Part shown: piece by piece, positions 7,413 through 16,068 of the stretch | Layout: each line of letters begins with the position of its first letter | Numbering within the stretch: position 1 is the stretch's first letter | Assembly (NCBI RefSeq): GCF_002005145.1 | Contig: NZ_CP019698.1 | Coordinates: forward strand, 310,001 to 374,000 | DNA length: 64,000 nucleotides | From: Desulforamulus ferrireducens | Lineage (GTDB): Bacteria; Bacillota; Desulfotomaculia; Desulfotomaculales; Desulfotomaculaceae | Direction: 5' to 3' | Program-made: the position numbers and the translations under genes | The notes under the pieces: model-generated | Seen by the model: the letters and a program-made list of their open reading frames with translations, nothing else | Told to the model about the DNA's origin: nothing | The model's database searches: none

Positions 7413-10400
7413 CATAGCGATGACCGTAGTAGCTCAGGGATTTGCAGCGACGCAGCAACACCTGGGCTTTGGTTTTTTCGCCCGTGATGCGATAGTTTGT
7501 CAACAAAACCTCAGCCGCTTCGAGAAAGCTTTCCTCATACTTCAAGCGGGAATTCTCCGCCCACAGTGCTTCCAAATTATCCAGATAGCGTCCGGTATAA
7601 AGATTCACTACCGTTTCAGCATTCTCCGGTGTGTCTGATTGGCGAAATTCTTCCACCGCCTGCCAGAAGAGATCGTGGTCGCAAGATATTTCCTCCCTGT
7701 TCAGATAGTATCTTTCATTTTCATACAGGATAGGATTGCTTGCCCCCAGGGCCTCGAAGGACTGTCGGATTTCTCCCCTGCGGGTATGAAACAGATTGGG
7801 CACATCAGCGTCGCTGTCTGCCCATAAATCGGTAGTAATCTGCGCCCGGGTGACGCCTTTGGGGTGTTCCAGCAGATAGGCCAGTAGTTCACGGGCTTTC
7901 ATGGTGCGAATTCTAACAGGGGTATCTTTGTCGTGGGCAGGGGCGACATAAAAGTTCCCCAATGTGTTGATATAGACCTGTTTGGTTACATAGTCGCCAT
8001 AGGATAGCAAGTCACGGGTGAAACCGGGGCAGATATTGGACTCTACGGCCAGCTTCATGACAGGCTCAAAAAGTGTTTGAAAGCGGATGTAATAACGGTG
8101 GTTGTACTTACGGGAAAGCTCCAAAAAGCACCGAGTATATTCTTTGGCTTTAGCCAGATCCCCCTCCCGCAGATAAACGGCCGCCAGTCTTCCGTAAGCA
8201 ACGGTGGCATAGGCGTAGCTGCCGATTTTTTCCCCAATTTGGATGGATTGATGAAAAAGGCGCTTGCATTGTTCCATGTCCAGCCCCAGGATATCCAGAG
8301 CGTTGGCCATACGACCGCAGGCCAGGGATTGGATAAAAGGCGTGGTGTTTTCCAGAAAGGAAAGAGCTTCCTCAATGTACTGACCTACTTTTTCCGGCTG
8401 TGCCAGCAGGACTGAACTTAGTCGCCATATCTGAACAAACAAATGGTGATCTCGGGTACTGCGGTTTAAAAGGGCATATTCCTCCGCCAGACTCAGATAA
8501 TGATTAATGATTGAAAAGCGGGCGGGCTTTCCCTGGTAATACTTTAATAGTTCTATGGCATGCAGAACCTCTGCCTGTAGCAGGTAATTTATGCTGTATT
8601 CTTCATAGAGACCCAATTCCTTCAGGCGTCTAATCTCAGCCTCCAGCAGAGGTAGTGCTTTCTCTTCCTGGCCGGTTATCTGGTAAGCTTTGGCTGCATA
8701 GGCACCGACGCTGTGACGCATTAGCCATTCCTGTTCCTCCCGGGGGATGGACAGAGACTTTTCATAGGCTTTGACACAATTGCCATAATCGCCCATGAAG
8801 AAATAAACCGCCGTCAAATATCGCTCGAACCAGGCTTTGACACCAAGTTCGCCGCAGGCCAGACATTTTTCCATCATTTTTTCAATTAGTTCCAAGGCTT
8901 CGGTGAGGTGGGAGGTGAGAGTGAGGTTGTGAATTTTCTCGATCATCACTCCGTACCACTCCTGCATGGGCGCTTCATTAAGTAAGGGTAGCAGGGTATC
9001 GAGACAGCGGTTACTCTCCTCGAAGGAAACTCTGTTGCGCAGCACTCTGGCCATATGGGTCATGGCGTGCAGGTAAAGGTGCTGCTCGTTGCTGTTTAAC
9101 TGAGGAATGGCCTTACGCAAACATTTTTCTGCCTGATAAAAATTGCCTTGGTCGGACAAGACCATACCCTTTGCCAGCATTGTTCGGGGGAATAACTCCA
9201 CAGATTGCTGGTCCAGAAAGTCAAGATACTTTTTCAGGCTGTGGGTTCTGTTCCAGGTAAAGGGTTGAGCAAGCAGGGCACCGATACAGTCCTGGACAGT
9301 ATCGGTATCCCGCAGCAGCAGGGCATAATCGGCGGCCTGGGTGTATTCCGTATTAGTGTAATAATATTTCATGGCCTGGCGCAAAACTATAGTGCCCAGG
9401 CCTTCATCGTTTTGCTGTAAAAAAGCACGGAAGAGGGCGTGGTAGCGATAAGAACCGGCGGTAACTCGCACCGTGAAAAGGTTATGGTGAACCAGGCTCT
9501 CTAATATCCTCTGTGCATTTTCGATATTGAGCAGAGTGTTGCATAACCGGGGTTCCAGTACGGGCAGACCTGATGTTGCTTTCAGAAAATGCTGTGTTTC
9601 CACCGGCAACTGCTGCAGAATTTCCTTTAACAGATAACGATAAAGCTCCTGGTCTGCCTGCAGCCGCGATGTGGGAAGCATTCTACCGTCTTTGGTTGCC
9701 AGACGGTAGGATTGGATGGCCAAAATCCAGCCTTCGGTAGCAGCGTAGATAGCCTCATCGAAGAACCCCCAGAGTTGTTTAGTCTCCTCCCGGCTGAAAC
9801 ATAGATCCTGTCTGGTGAGTTCGGTGACTCCGCCGGCCATTTTTAAGGGCAGTAGACTGCTCCAAAGTTCATGGCGGCTGGCCATCAGCAATGAAAGATT
9901 GGAGGGACAGGCCACAGCCAGTGCGGTAAGCAGTTTAATCACGGTATCGTTATGAATCACCTGGAGGTCATCCATTAAAATAGAGAGCTTCCTTTTACCA
10001 ATTGCTTTCAGCAGGGCAGAGGAAACGCTGGGAACAAAAGTGGCGCTTTCGACAAAGGGGATATAGTCAGTTGTATAAAAATTAAGCTCTTTTAAGCTTT
10101 GGCGAATGGCAGCTTCCAGACGGGGCAAGAAAAACAGGGGATCGTTATCCCTTTCATCCAAAGTAAGCCAGACTACATTCCTACGACCTTTAGCGTATTG
10201 GGTCAAAAGGGTGGTTTTCCCATGCCCGGCATCTGCATGGATGTAAGTGAGCTTGCTGTGAGGCGGACAAAGCTTTTTCACCAGATGTGGGCGGGGCAGC
10301 ATAGCCGTGTCCCCACCCAAGGGGACGGGATAACCTTGACCGGCGGTGTTCCCATTGTCCTGGGCCTGTCTGGACTTGCTCCGGGCATCCGCCGGCTTGG

Positions 10401-10548
10401 GGGATGTATCAGGGATCAGCCAGGTCCAGCCATGGCGTTCCGCCCCCTTGATTCGTCCCTCCAGGCAGAGGGTATGTACTCGGCGCCGAGAAATCCCCCA
10501 TTTTTCTGCAGCTTCTTTGGGCAGCCCTTGGCGGGTGCCCTCTAACAG
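7399..10548 (-). CDS. MalT/SARP-like STAND ATPase-TPR transcriptional regulator with N-terminal HTH
   Basis: The undisputed part (TTG at 10320 to 7399, 973 residues) has a STAND NTPase (Walker A ADAGHGKTTLL at 30-40, ILMDDLQVI Walker B), a long TPR region, a PhoB-like winged helix (about 790-870) and the start of a bacterial transcriptional activator (BTAD) domain. The same frame stays open for a further 76 codons upstream and encodes a clear helix-turn-helix (EAAEKWGISRRRVHTL and WTWLIPDTSPKPADAR), so the real protein must begin near 10548. No ATG, GTG or TTG exists there; a CTG at 10548, right after the glycerate kinase stop, is the best candidate. The BTAD domain ends early (RCKSLSYYGHRYEQSP). 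Both ends are irregular, so the gene may be decaying. Likely controls the adjacent glycerate kinase; this is inferred from position only. Confidence 0.72.
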   Translation of the reverse strand: MLEGTRQGLPKEAAEKWGISRRRVHTLCLEGRIKGAERHGWTWLIPDTSPKPADARSKSRQAQDNGNTAGQGYPVPLGGDTAMLPRPHLVKKLCPPHSKLTYIHADAGHGKTTLLTQYAKGRRNVVWLTLDERDNDPLFFLPRLEAAIRQSLKELNFYTTDYIPFVESATFVPSVSSALLKAIGKRKLSILMDDLQVIHNDTVIKLLTALAVACPSNLSLLMASRHELWSSLLPLKMAGGVTELTRQDLCFSREETKQLWGFFDEAIYAATEGWILAIQSYRLATKDGRMLPTSRLQADQELYRYLLKEILQQLPVETQHFLKATSGLPVLEPRLCNTLLNIENAQRILESLVHHNLFTVRVTAGSYRYHALFRAFLQQNDEGLGTIVLRQAMKYYYTNTEYTQAADYALLLRDTDTVQDCIGALLAQPFTWNRTHSLKKYLDFLDQQSVELFPRTMLAKGMVLSDQGNFYQAEKCLRKAIPQLNSNEQHLYLHAMTHMARVLRNRVSFEESNRCLDTLLPLLNEAPMQEWYGVMIEKIHNLTLTSHLTEALELIEKMMEKCLACGELGVKAWFERYLTAVYFFMGDYGNCVKAYEKSLSIPREEQEWLMRHSVGAYAAKAYQITGQEEKALPLLEAEIRRLKELGLYEEYSINYLLQAEVLHAIELLKYYQGKPARFSIINHYLSLAEEYALLNRSTRDHHLFVQIWRLSSVLLAQPEKVGQYIEEALSFLENTTPFIQSLACGRMANALDILGLDMEQCKRLFHQSIQIGEKIGSYAYATVAYGRLAAVYLREGDLAKAKEYTRCFLELSRKYNHRYYIRFQTLFEPVMKLAVESNICPGFTRDLLSYGDYVTKQVYINTLGNFYVAPAHDKDTPVRIRTMKARELLAYLLEHPKGVTRAQITTDLWADSDADVPNLFHTRRGEIRQSFEALGASNPILYENERYYLNREEISCDHDLFWQAVEEFRQSDTPENAETVVNLYTGRYLDNLEALWAENSRLKYEESFLEAAEVLLTNYRITGEKTKAQVLLRRCKSLSYYGHRYEQSP

Positions 10549-10549
10549 C

Positions 10550-11707
10550 CTATTTTTCTAAGTTACATCTCAACTGCCAGCCAACCGACAGTAATCGGCA
10601 GAGCCGAGCTGTTGCTGCTTGGAGAAGTTCAGGGGCGGTGGCCAGGCACTCCTCCAGGCTCATGGGTTGAGGTACGATGCTCATTAATCCCTTAACCCCG
10701 TGCTGCAGAATATCCTCACAGCCCTGGCCCAATCCACCGGATAGACAGACCACCGGTACCTGGTACTTGGCAGCGATTCTGGCCACACCCACCGGGGCTT
10801 TGCCGAAGGCGGTTTGATAGTCTGTTGCCCCTTCGCCGGTAATCACCAGATCGGCCTGTTGCACCAGTCGCTCAAAACCGGTGGTTTCCAAAACAATTTG
10901 CACACCTGGTTTAAGTTGGGCCCTGGTAAACAGCAGTAAGCCTGCCCCTAAACCACCGGCGGCGCCGGCACCGGGATGGGTGGCAACAGCTTTACCGAGG
11001 GTGGCTTCGGCCACTGTGGCGTATCTTTGCAGGGCCAAATCCAATTCCTCCACCATCTGGGCAGTGGCACCCTTTTGCGGGCCATATACCGCCGAGGCCC
11101 CCTGGGGACCACAGAGGGGGTTGGTGACATCACAGGCCACTAAAATGCTGGCCTCTGCCAAACGGGGATCTAACCCGGTTATGTCTATACTTGCCAACTT
11201 AGCCAGGGCAGCACCCCCCAGGGGTAACTCATTTCCAGCCCCGTCCAGAAACCGGGCGCCCAGGGCTTGGGCCATGCCTGCTCCGCCATCGTTGGTGGCA
11301 CTGCCGCCGATGCCGATGATTAGCTTGCGGAGGCCAAAATCCAGGGCGGTTTTAATCAATTGGCCGGTTCCGTAGGTGGTGGTCAGGCGGGGGTTACGTT
11401 TTTCTATTGGTACCAGAGGAAGTCCCGAAGCGGCGGCCATTTCAATTACAGCGGTTTCCCCATCACCCAGGATACCCCACTGGGCCTCCACCGGGTCTCC
11501 CAGGGGACCCATGACACTGGTTTGCATGATGCGCCCCCCGGTAGCTGTCACCAGGGCAGCCACAGTCCCTTCCCCGCCATCGGCGATGGGGACTTTTTTT
11601 ATTTTTGCCTCGGGCCACACACTGAGAATACCCTGTTCCATGGCCGTGGCCACAGCCACCGCCGATAAACTGCCTTTATAGGAATCAGGGGCAAGGATGA
11701 TACGCAT
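10550..11707 (-). CDS. Glycerate kinase (GlxK/GarK family)
   Basis: 385 residues, normal length for the family. It starts MRIILAPDSYKGSLSA and contains IGIGGSATNDGGAGMAQALGA and TGEGATDYQTAFGKAP, signatures of glycerate kinases that phosphorylate D-glycerate with ATP. The product would be 2- or 3-phosphoglycerate; the family members differ in position. ATG preceded by AAGGAGG. A plausible minus-strand -10 (TATAAT, about 11742-11747) lies upstream. The regulator gene follows directly on the same strand. Confidence 0.92.
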   Translation of the reverse strand: MRIILAPDSYKGSLSAVAVATAMEQGILSVWPEAKIKKVPIADGGEGTVAALVTATGGRIMQTSVMGPLGDPVEAQWGILGDGETAVIEMAAASGLPLVPIEKRNPRLTTTYGTGQLIKTALDFGLRKLIIGIGGSATNDGGAGMAQALGARFLDGAGNELPLGGAALAKLASIDITGLDPRLAEASILVACDVTNPLCGPQGASAVYGPQKGATAQMVEELDLALQRYATVAEATLGKAVATHPGAGAAGGLGAGLLLFTRAQLKPGVQIVLETTGFERLVQQADLVITGEGATDYQTAFGKAPVGVARIAAKYQVPVVCLSGGLGQGCEDILQHGVKGLMSIVPQPMSLEECLATAPELLQAATARLCRLLSVGWQLRCNLEK

Positions 11708-12074
11708 AGTGAGCCTCCTTGATTAGTAATTCTTTGTTAGCAAAATTATACACTAGGAGGATTGTATATTTTATCGATGGTTTACCCCAGTAAAGGAATA
11801 GTTACATAATTTCGGTAATGTGACACTTCCTTATTATTCCATAAGCGAAGTGGAGCGTTCGGATGCGTTGCTTAGCCCGAACAGGACCACAAAGGAATGC
11901 AGTCTGAGGGCGTAACCATTGGTTTGGCTGTTATTTAGCGCGGTAACAAGTCCCCAGGCTGCAGACCGGCAGTAAAGTCGCGAGAACGTAGCGTTGGAAT
12001 TGCCAGGCTGCCAGCGTGCACTTTCTCAACAGAAGACTCCTGCACATCATCCCTACTGAGCACAGGCCTTATGC
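11708..12074. other. 367-bp non-coding region with unidentified, possibly structured sequence
   Basis: The first part (to about 11800) holds the promoter side of the glycerate kinase gene. From about 11830 to 12060 the sequence is GC-richer and has repeated CCAGGCTGC segments (11957 and 12002 regions) and several short complementary stretches, including a GTGCA/TGCAC-closed hairpin near 12016-12046. I could not match it to tmRNA, RNase P RNA, SRP RNA or a riboswitch class I know, and no coding frame is convincing. Confidence 0.4.
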
Positions 12075-13499
12075 CTATGTCCTGGTTTTTAGGTACTGAT
12101 CTAGCCATCTTTGGGCCGAAGGCAGATCTTTAATCTCACCGGTAATCTCGGCCTCGGCCAGTTTTTCCAATAATTCTCCCACCAGCGGTCCCGCAGGCAC
12201 GCCCCTTTTAATAAGGTCTGCACCGGTAAAGAACTTACTTGGCTGCCAATCCCTATAGTGAGCAAAATATTGTTGGAGCAGGTTACGAATAAAACTCCTG
12301 TAGGGGGCAAGCTCACTGAGTCTTTCCCCTGCTGTAAAGGTGGCTGTTAGGTCTGCCAGGGATAGCAGCAGTAGATCCACAGCTTCCTGACCCAGGGTTC
12401 GGAAGAGGCGATAGGTTGCCAGTACGGAATGATCCCTGTTGGTGTAGTGGTGCAGCGGCTGCATGTGTTGACGCACCAGATGCAACAGGTAATCCCGTTC
12501 CGGGTTAGATAGTTTCAAACGGTCTGCCAGGGCACTGGCATAGGGCAGGCCGGCCGCGGAATGTCCGTGAAAGGAGATGCGTCCCCCTGGTTGGGTTTTG
12601 GCAGTATCCGGTTTCCCCACATCGTGGATGAGAGCAGCCAGTTTTAAGACCGGCAGTCTTGCTTTACTTCCCCCCAGAGGTTGCTGTAAGGCCTTTAACA
12701 CCAGGTGGCCTTCCGCCAGGGTGGGCAGCTCCTGCAGAATAGCCTCCAGACAACGGTAGGTGCGTAGGCAGTGGTGCCAGACATTTTCCACATGGTAGTA
12801 GTTTTGTTTGGTTTCCTCCATACGTAGCCGCCCGGGTATGAGTTGGTGCCACAATTGGAATTCCCGATCCATTAACTCCACCCAGGGGTAGGCCACAGGA
12901 AGGGACAGCAATCTCGCCAACTCCTGCCAAATACGTTCCCCGGCTATGTCAGCCAGGCGGCGTCCGCCCTGGCGTAACAAGACACCGGTTTCCGGTACCA
13001 GGGTTAAATGATACTCAGCCGCTAAACGAATACCCCGCAGCACCCGCAGAGGATCGTCCAGCATGGCTTGGTGGCTGGTGGCCCGCAGCAGGCCGTAGGA
13101 GAGATCCGCATAGCCCCCGGTGGGATCAATTAGTTTGTCAGGCCAGGAAGTTTCCTCGGGCAGGTGGGGATGCAAGGGCAGAGCCAGGGAATTAATGGTA
13201 AAGTCCCGTGCCCACAGGTCTTCCTCCAGGGTAGCCCCCTTAAAAAGGCAGAAATCCAGGTGAAGGCCATCTTTTAGGACCACCCGGAGGGTTTCTCTTT
13301 CTTCATCTAATAAAACAACCTTGGCTTGGTGTTCCTGGGCAACCCGCTGGGCCAGCAGTGAAGCACCACTGGCCACCACAAAATCTAAATCCTGAGGAGT
13401 AATTCCCCTGATTTGATCTCGTAGGGAACCACCCACTAAATAAACATCCAGACCTAAATGAGCCGCGTTGTGAGCGATTCTCCTCAACAGAGTCCACAT
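12075..13499 (-). CDS. CCA-adding/poly(A) polymerase family tRNA nucleotidyltransferase with HD domain
   Basis: 474 residues. Class II nucleotidyltransferase head: YLVGGSLRDQIRG, then QDLDFVV (metal-binding DxD-type), RDFTINSLA and DDPLRVLRGIRLAA. The C-terminal part has an HD phosphohydrolase motif (ALIHDVGKP) as in HD-containing CCA enzymes. It completes or repairs tRNA 3' CCA ends. ATG start behind GGGGTGAT. Whether it adds all of CCA or only A or CC cannot be read from these motifs alone. The DUF1648 gene is 15 bp upstream on the same strand. Confidence 0.85.
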   Translation of the reverse strand: MWTLLRRIAHNAAHLGLDVYLVGGSLRDQIRGITPQDLDFVVASGASLLAQRVAQEHQAKVVLLDEERETLRVVLKDGLHLDFCLFKGATLEEDLWARDFTINSLALPLHPHLPEETSWPDKLIDPTGGYADLSYGLLRATSHQAMLDDPLRVLRGIRLAAEYHLTLVPETGVLLRQGGRRLADIAGERIWQELARLLSLPVAYPWVELMDREFQLWHQLIPGRLRMEETKQNYYHVENVWHHCLRTYRCLEAILQELPTLAEGHLVLKALQQPLGGSKARLPVLKLAALIHDVGKPDTAKTQPGGRISFHGHSAAGLPYASALADRLKLSNPERDYLLHLVRQHMQPLHHYTNRDHSVLATYRLFRTLGQEAVDLLLLSLADLTATFTAGERLSELAPYRSFIRNLLQQYFAHYRDWQPSKFFTGADLIKRGVPAGPLVGELLEKLAEAEITGEIKDLPSAQRWLDQYLKTRT

Positions 13500-13514
13500 T
13501 AAATCACCCCAAAA

Positions 13515-14018
13515 TTATTTGCGCAGGATGAACAATTGGTAAAGCATCCAACCGGCAGTACCCACAATTAGCAAAGTAAACAGCCAAACAAAGGAGCCTA
13601 ATCCAGACCAATGCCCTTTGACCACCTGAAAGGTGCCAAACTGAATATAAAAAAGCATCAGGCAGGTTACTAAATTAAGACCGGACATACCATTGACAAT
13701 GATCCGTCGAATGCGTTCCACTTGCTCGGTGGTTAGCTGATCCCGGTTGGGTAAGTTAATCATCGGACGAATATCCTGTCGGGTGGAAAATAGGTACAGC
13801 AGACCCGAAAAAATACCATACAAGGTTAGCTGCAACAGGGGCAGACTAAATATGCTGCTAAAGGATGTTTTACCCCAACCATCCGGTTCGCCACTGGCAT
13901 TAAAGTGAGTGGGAATTTGTTCGGGTAGAGTGGGGTAATTGGTAATGGCCAGATAAAGGGTAACCACTACGATCACACCAGGGAGCAACAACCGATGTTT
14001 TAAATTCAGCTCGGACAT
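13515..14018 (-). CDS. DUF1648 domain membrane protein
   Basis: 167 residues with four likely membrane helices and the DUF1648 signature LPEQIPTHFNASGEPDGWG between helices one and two. The same module is found at the N-terminus of SdpI-type immunity proteins, but the rest of SdpI is not here. ATG with AAGGAAGG upstream. Function unknown. Sits just upstream of the CCA-adding enzyme gene on the same strand. Confidence 0.8.
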   Translation of the reverse strand: MSELNLKHRLLLPGVIVVVTLYLAITNYPTLPEQIPTHFNASGEPDGWGKTSFSSIFSLPLLQLTLYGIFSGLLYLFSTRQDIRPMINLPNRDQLTTEQVERIRRIIVNGMSGLNLVTCLMLFYIQFGTFQVVKGHWSGLGSFVWLFTLLIVGTAGWMLYQLFILRK

Positions 14019-14087
14019 ATGAACCTTCCTTTGTCATTAATTTATCCCATTATATCATTTGTCATTATTTTCTGTCTTGCCAGAGAC

Positions 14088-14115
14088 TTACGAAAAAAAG
14101 AACTATCTATATAAT
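14088..14115 (+). promoter_or_regulatory. Candidate promoter of the pan operon leader
   Basis: TATAAT at 14110-14115, with a weak -35 (TTACGA, 14088-14093) 16 bp upstream. Transcription from here would give a leader of about 220 nt before the DUF2520 start codon. Confidence 0.45.
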
Positions 14116-14224
14116 GGTTGTTAGCCAGCCCAAACAGTGTTATTATTTGTTACGGGTAGTATCCCGCTGGGAACTGCACCTGGATAAACCTCATAACAAA
14201 AAAATACGATGAATGCCGCTTGGA

Positions 14225-14300
14225 GCCGGATGGACCGAGACGGGGGGTGTTGCGATGATAAAACCTTTCGAATACTCGGGGGGTTTTTTGTGTTTTTTTA
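14225..14300 (+). promoter_or_regulatory. Terminator-containing leader (attenuator) upstream of the pan operon
   Basis: A 12-bp hairpin (14260-14271 / 14276-14287, loop ATAC, three G-U pairs) runs into T-rich sequence only 50 bp before the start of the operon. CCGAG at 14234-14238 can pair with CTCGG at 14275-14279 and so could break the hairpin as an antiterminator. This arrangement suggests control by attenuation. 'pan' RNA motifs are known upstream of pantothenate genes, but I cannot confirm a match by eye. Confidence 0.55.
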
Positions 14301-14341
14301 GACGGTATTGACTATTTTTCTAAAGGAACGGAGGAGGCTCG

Positions 14342-15373
14342 ATGGAGCAGAAATCTTCCTTTGCTATTATAGGGGCAGGTAAAGTGGGTAGTGCCCTGGG
14401 AATTTTATTAAAGGAGCAGGGCTACCGACCGGTGGGGGTAGCCAGCCGAACCTTTACATCTGCCCGCAGTTTGGCAGAACAACTGCAAACCAACCCTTAC
14501 AGGGAGATAACTAAAGCAGCAGAGGCTGCCGATTTGGTATTTATTACCACCACCGACAGGGAGATTGAACCGGTGGCCAATCTGTTGGCCCGTAAAGGAG
14601 CTTGCCGCCCGGGACAAATGATCATTCATACCAGTGGTGCTTTAAGCAGCGAAATTATGGCAGCGGTGCGCCAAGCAGGGGCGATGGTCGCTTCCATGCA
14701 CCCATTGCAGTCCTTTGCCGATGTAGCCAGTGCCAAGGAGAATCTCCCTGGTTCCTGTTTTGCCCTGGAGGGAGACGAACAGGCTTTGCCCGGGATTATC
14801 GAAGTGGTTAATGCCTTACAGGGACGCTATTTTGTGATTAAGGCAGAGGATAAACCCCTCTACCATGCTGCGGCGGTGGTCGCCTCAAACTACTTAGTTT
14901 CCTTAATTCATTTAAGTTCAACCATTTATCAAAGTTTAGGTTTAAATGAAGAACAGGCCATGGATGCGTTGTTTCCTTTAATCCAGGGTACACTAAACAA
15001 TATTGCCAAATCCGGTCCCGCAGCGGCCCTCACAGGCCCCGTGGCCCGGGGTGATGGCACTACACTAAAGGGTCATATGCAAGCCCTCCAGAAGTTGGAC
15101 TGGCGTGTCCGGGAAGCCTATCGCTCCCTGGGGCTATATACGGTAGGTCTGGCAGTGGAGAATGGCAGTATAACTAACAATGAAGGGGCAGCCCTCAGTA
15201 CTATATTCTTGGAGGAAGATAAACATGAACAAACGGGTAACTACTGCCGACTTTCGGCGCATGAAACAGGAAGGACAGTCCATAGCCATGTTAACAGCTT
15301 ACGATTATCCCATGGCTACGTTGGTCGACGCTTCCGGTATAGACGCTATCCTGGTGGGGGATTCCCTCGGTAA
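14342..15373 (+). CDS. Rossmann-like/DUF2520 protein with out-of-frame extension into panB
   Basis: An N-terminal NAD(P)-binding Rossmann fold ([13 protein letters not shown]) is followed by a DUF2520 helical domain ([26 protein letters not shown]). Homologues are about 290 residues and commonly precede panB/panC in Clostridia; a reductase role in the pantothenate pathway has been suggested but is not shown by sequence. The recognisable protein ends near residue 292 (STIFLEED). The reading frame then runs 149 bp into panB in a different frame, adding about 50 unrelated residues. A TAA at 15220-15222 in another frame suggests a one- or two-base frameshift near the end. ATG with GGAGG upstream. 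Confidence 0.82.
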   Translation: MEQKSSFAIIGAGKVGSALGILLKEQGYRPVGVASRTFTSARSLAEQLQTNPYREITKAAEAADLVFITTTDREIEPVANLLARKGACRPGQMIIHTSGALSSEIMAAVRQAGAMVASMHPLQSFADVASAKENLPGSCFALEGDEQALPGIIEVVNALQGRYFVIKAEDKPLYHAAAVVASNYLVSLIHLSSTIYQSLGLNEEQAMDALFPLIQGTLNNIAKSGPAAALTGPVARGDGTTLKGHMQALQKLDWRVREAYRSLGLYTVGLAVENGSITNNEGAALSTIFLEEDKHEQTGNYCRLSAHETGRTVHSHVNSLRLSHGYVGRRFRYRRYPGGGFPR

Positions 15374-16058
15374 TGTAATGCTGGGTTACGATTCCACCGT
15401 GCCGGTGACCATGGATGATATGATTCATCATCTACGGGCTGTGGTCCGGGGCACCAAAAGGGCCATGGTGGTAGGAGATATGCCCTTTCTTTCCTATCAT
15501 ATCTCCCGGGAGGAAGCTGTACGCAATGCCGGCAGATTAATGCAGGAAGGTTTAGCCCAGGCTGTTAAGCTGGAGGGCGGCATTGAGGTGGCGGAGACTG
15601 TGAGGGCCATTACCAATGCCGGTATTCCGGTAATGGGGCATTTGGGCTTAACACCCCAATCGGTTTATCAAATGGGGGGTTTTAAAGTACAGGGTAAAGG
15701 TGAAGAAGCGGCCCGCAAGCTAATCTCAGACGCTAAATGTCTGGAGGAGGCAGGGGTGTTTGCCATTGTCCTGGAGTGTATTCCTCAACAATTAGCCAAG
15801 CTCATCACTGAAAGTCTCTCGGTACCTACCATAGGTATCGGTGCCGGCGTCCATTGCGACGGGCAAGTTTTGGTAATTCATGATTTACTGGGTTTCCACT
15901 CAGATTTTAAACCCAAATTTGTTAAACAGTATGCTAATTTAAAGGAACAAATCATAGAGGCTTGCCGGCAATACACTAAAGAGGTAAAGGACAAGTCCTT
16001 CCCCGGGCAGGAGCATGTTTTTAATATGGCCGAGGAAGAATTAAAAAAGTTATATTAG
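15225..16058 (+). CDS. panB: 3-methyl-2-oxobutanoate hydroxymethyltransferase
   Basis: 277 residues from ATG 15225, which has GGAGGA 8 bp upstream. The frame is open to 15180 but those codons lie in the upstream gene. Signatures: [39 protein letters not shown] and [20 protein letters not shown]. It makes ketopantoate from 2-oxoisovalerate and methylene-tetrahydrofolate. First dedicated enzyme of the panBCD operon, which is also tied to the folate genes by its cofactor need. Confidence 0.95.
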   Translation: MNKRVTTADFRRMKQEGQSIAMLTAYDYPMATLVDASGIDAILVGDSLGNVMLGYDSTVPVTMDDMIHHLRAVVRGTKRAMVVGDMPFLSYHISREEAVRNAGRLMQEGLAQAVKLEGGIEVAETVRAITNAGIPVMGHLGLTPQSVYQMGGFKVQGKGEEAARKLISDAKCLEEAGVFAIVLECIPQQLAKLITESLSVPTIGIGAGVHCDGQVLVIHDLLGFHSDFKPKFVKQYANLKEQIIEACRQYTKEVKDKSFPGQEHVFNMAEEELKKLY

Positions 16059-16068
16059 GGGAGTGTCC

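Noticed and set aside
10881-11375. 164-codon ORF antisense to glycerate kinase
   Set aside because: Glycerate kinase is complete on the minus strand; the plus-strand frame is a GC-driven shadow.
11708-12074. Possible tmRNA, RNase P RNA, 6S RNA or riboswitch
   Set aside because: None of the core conserved sequences of these RNAs that I know could be found on either strand; kept only as unidentified.
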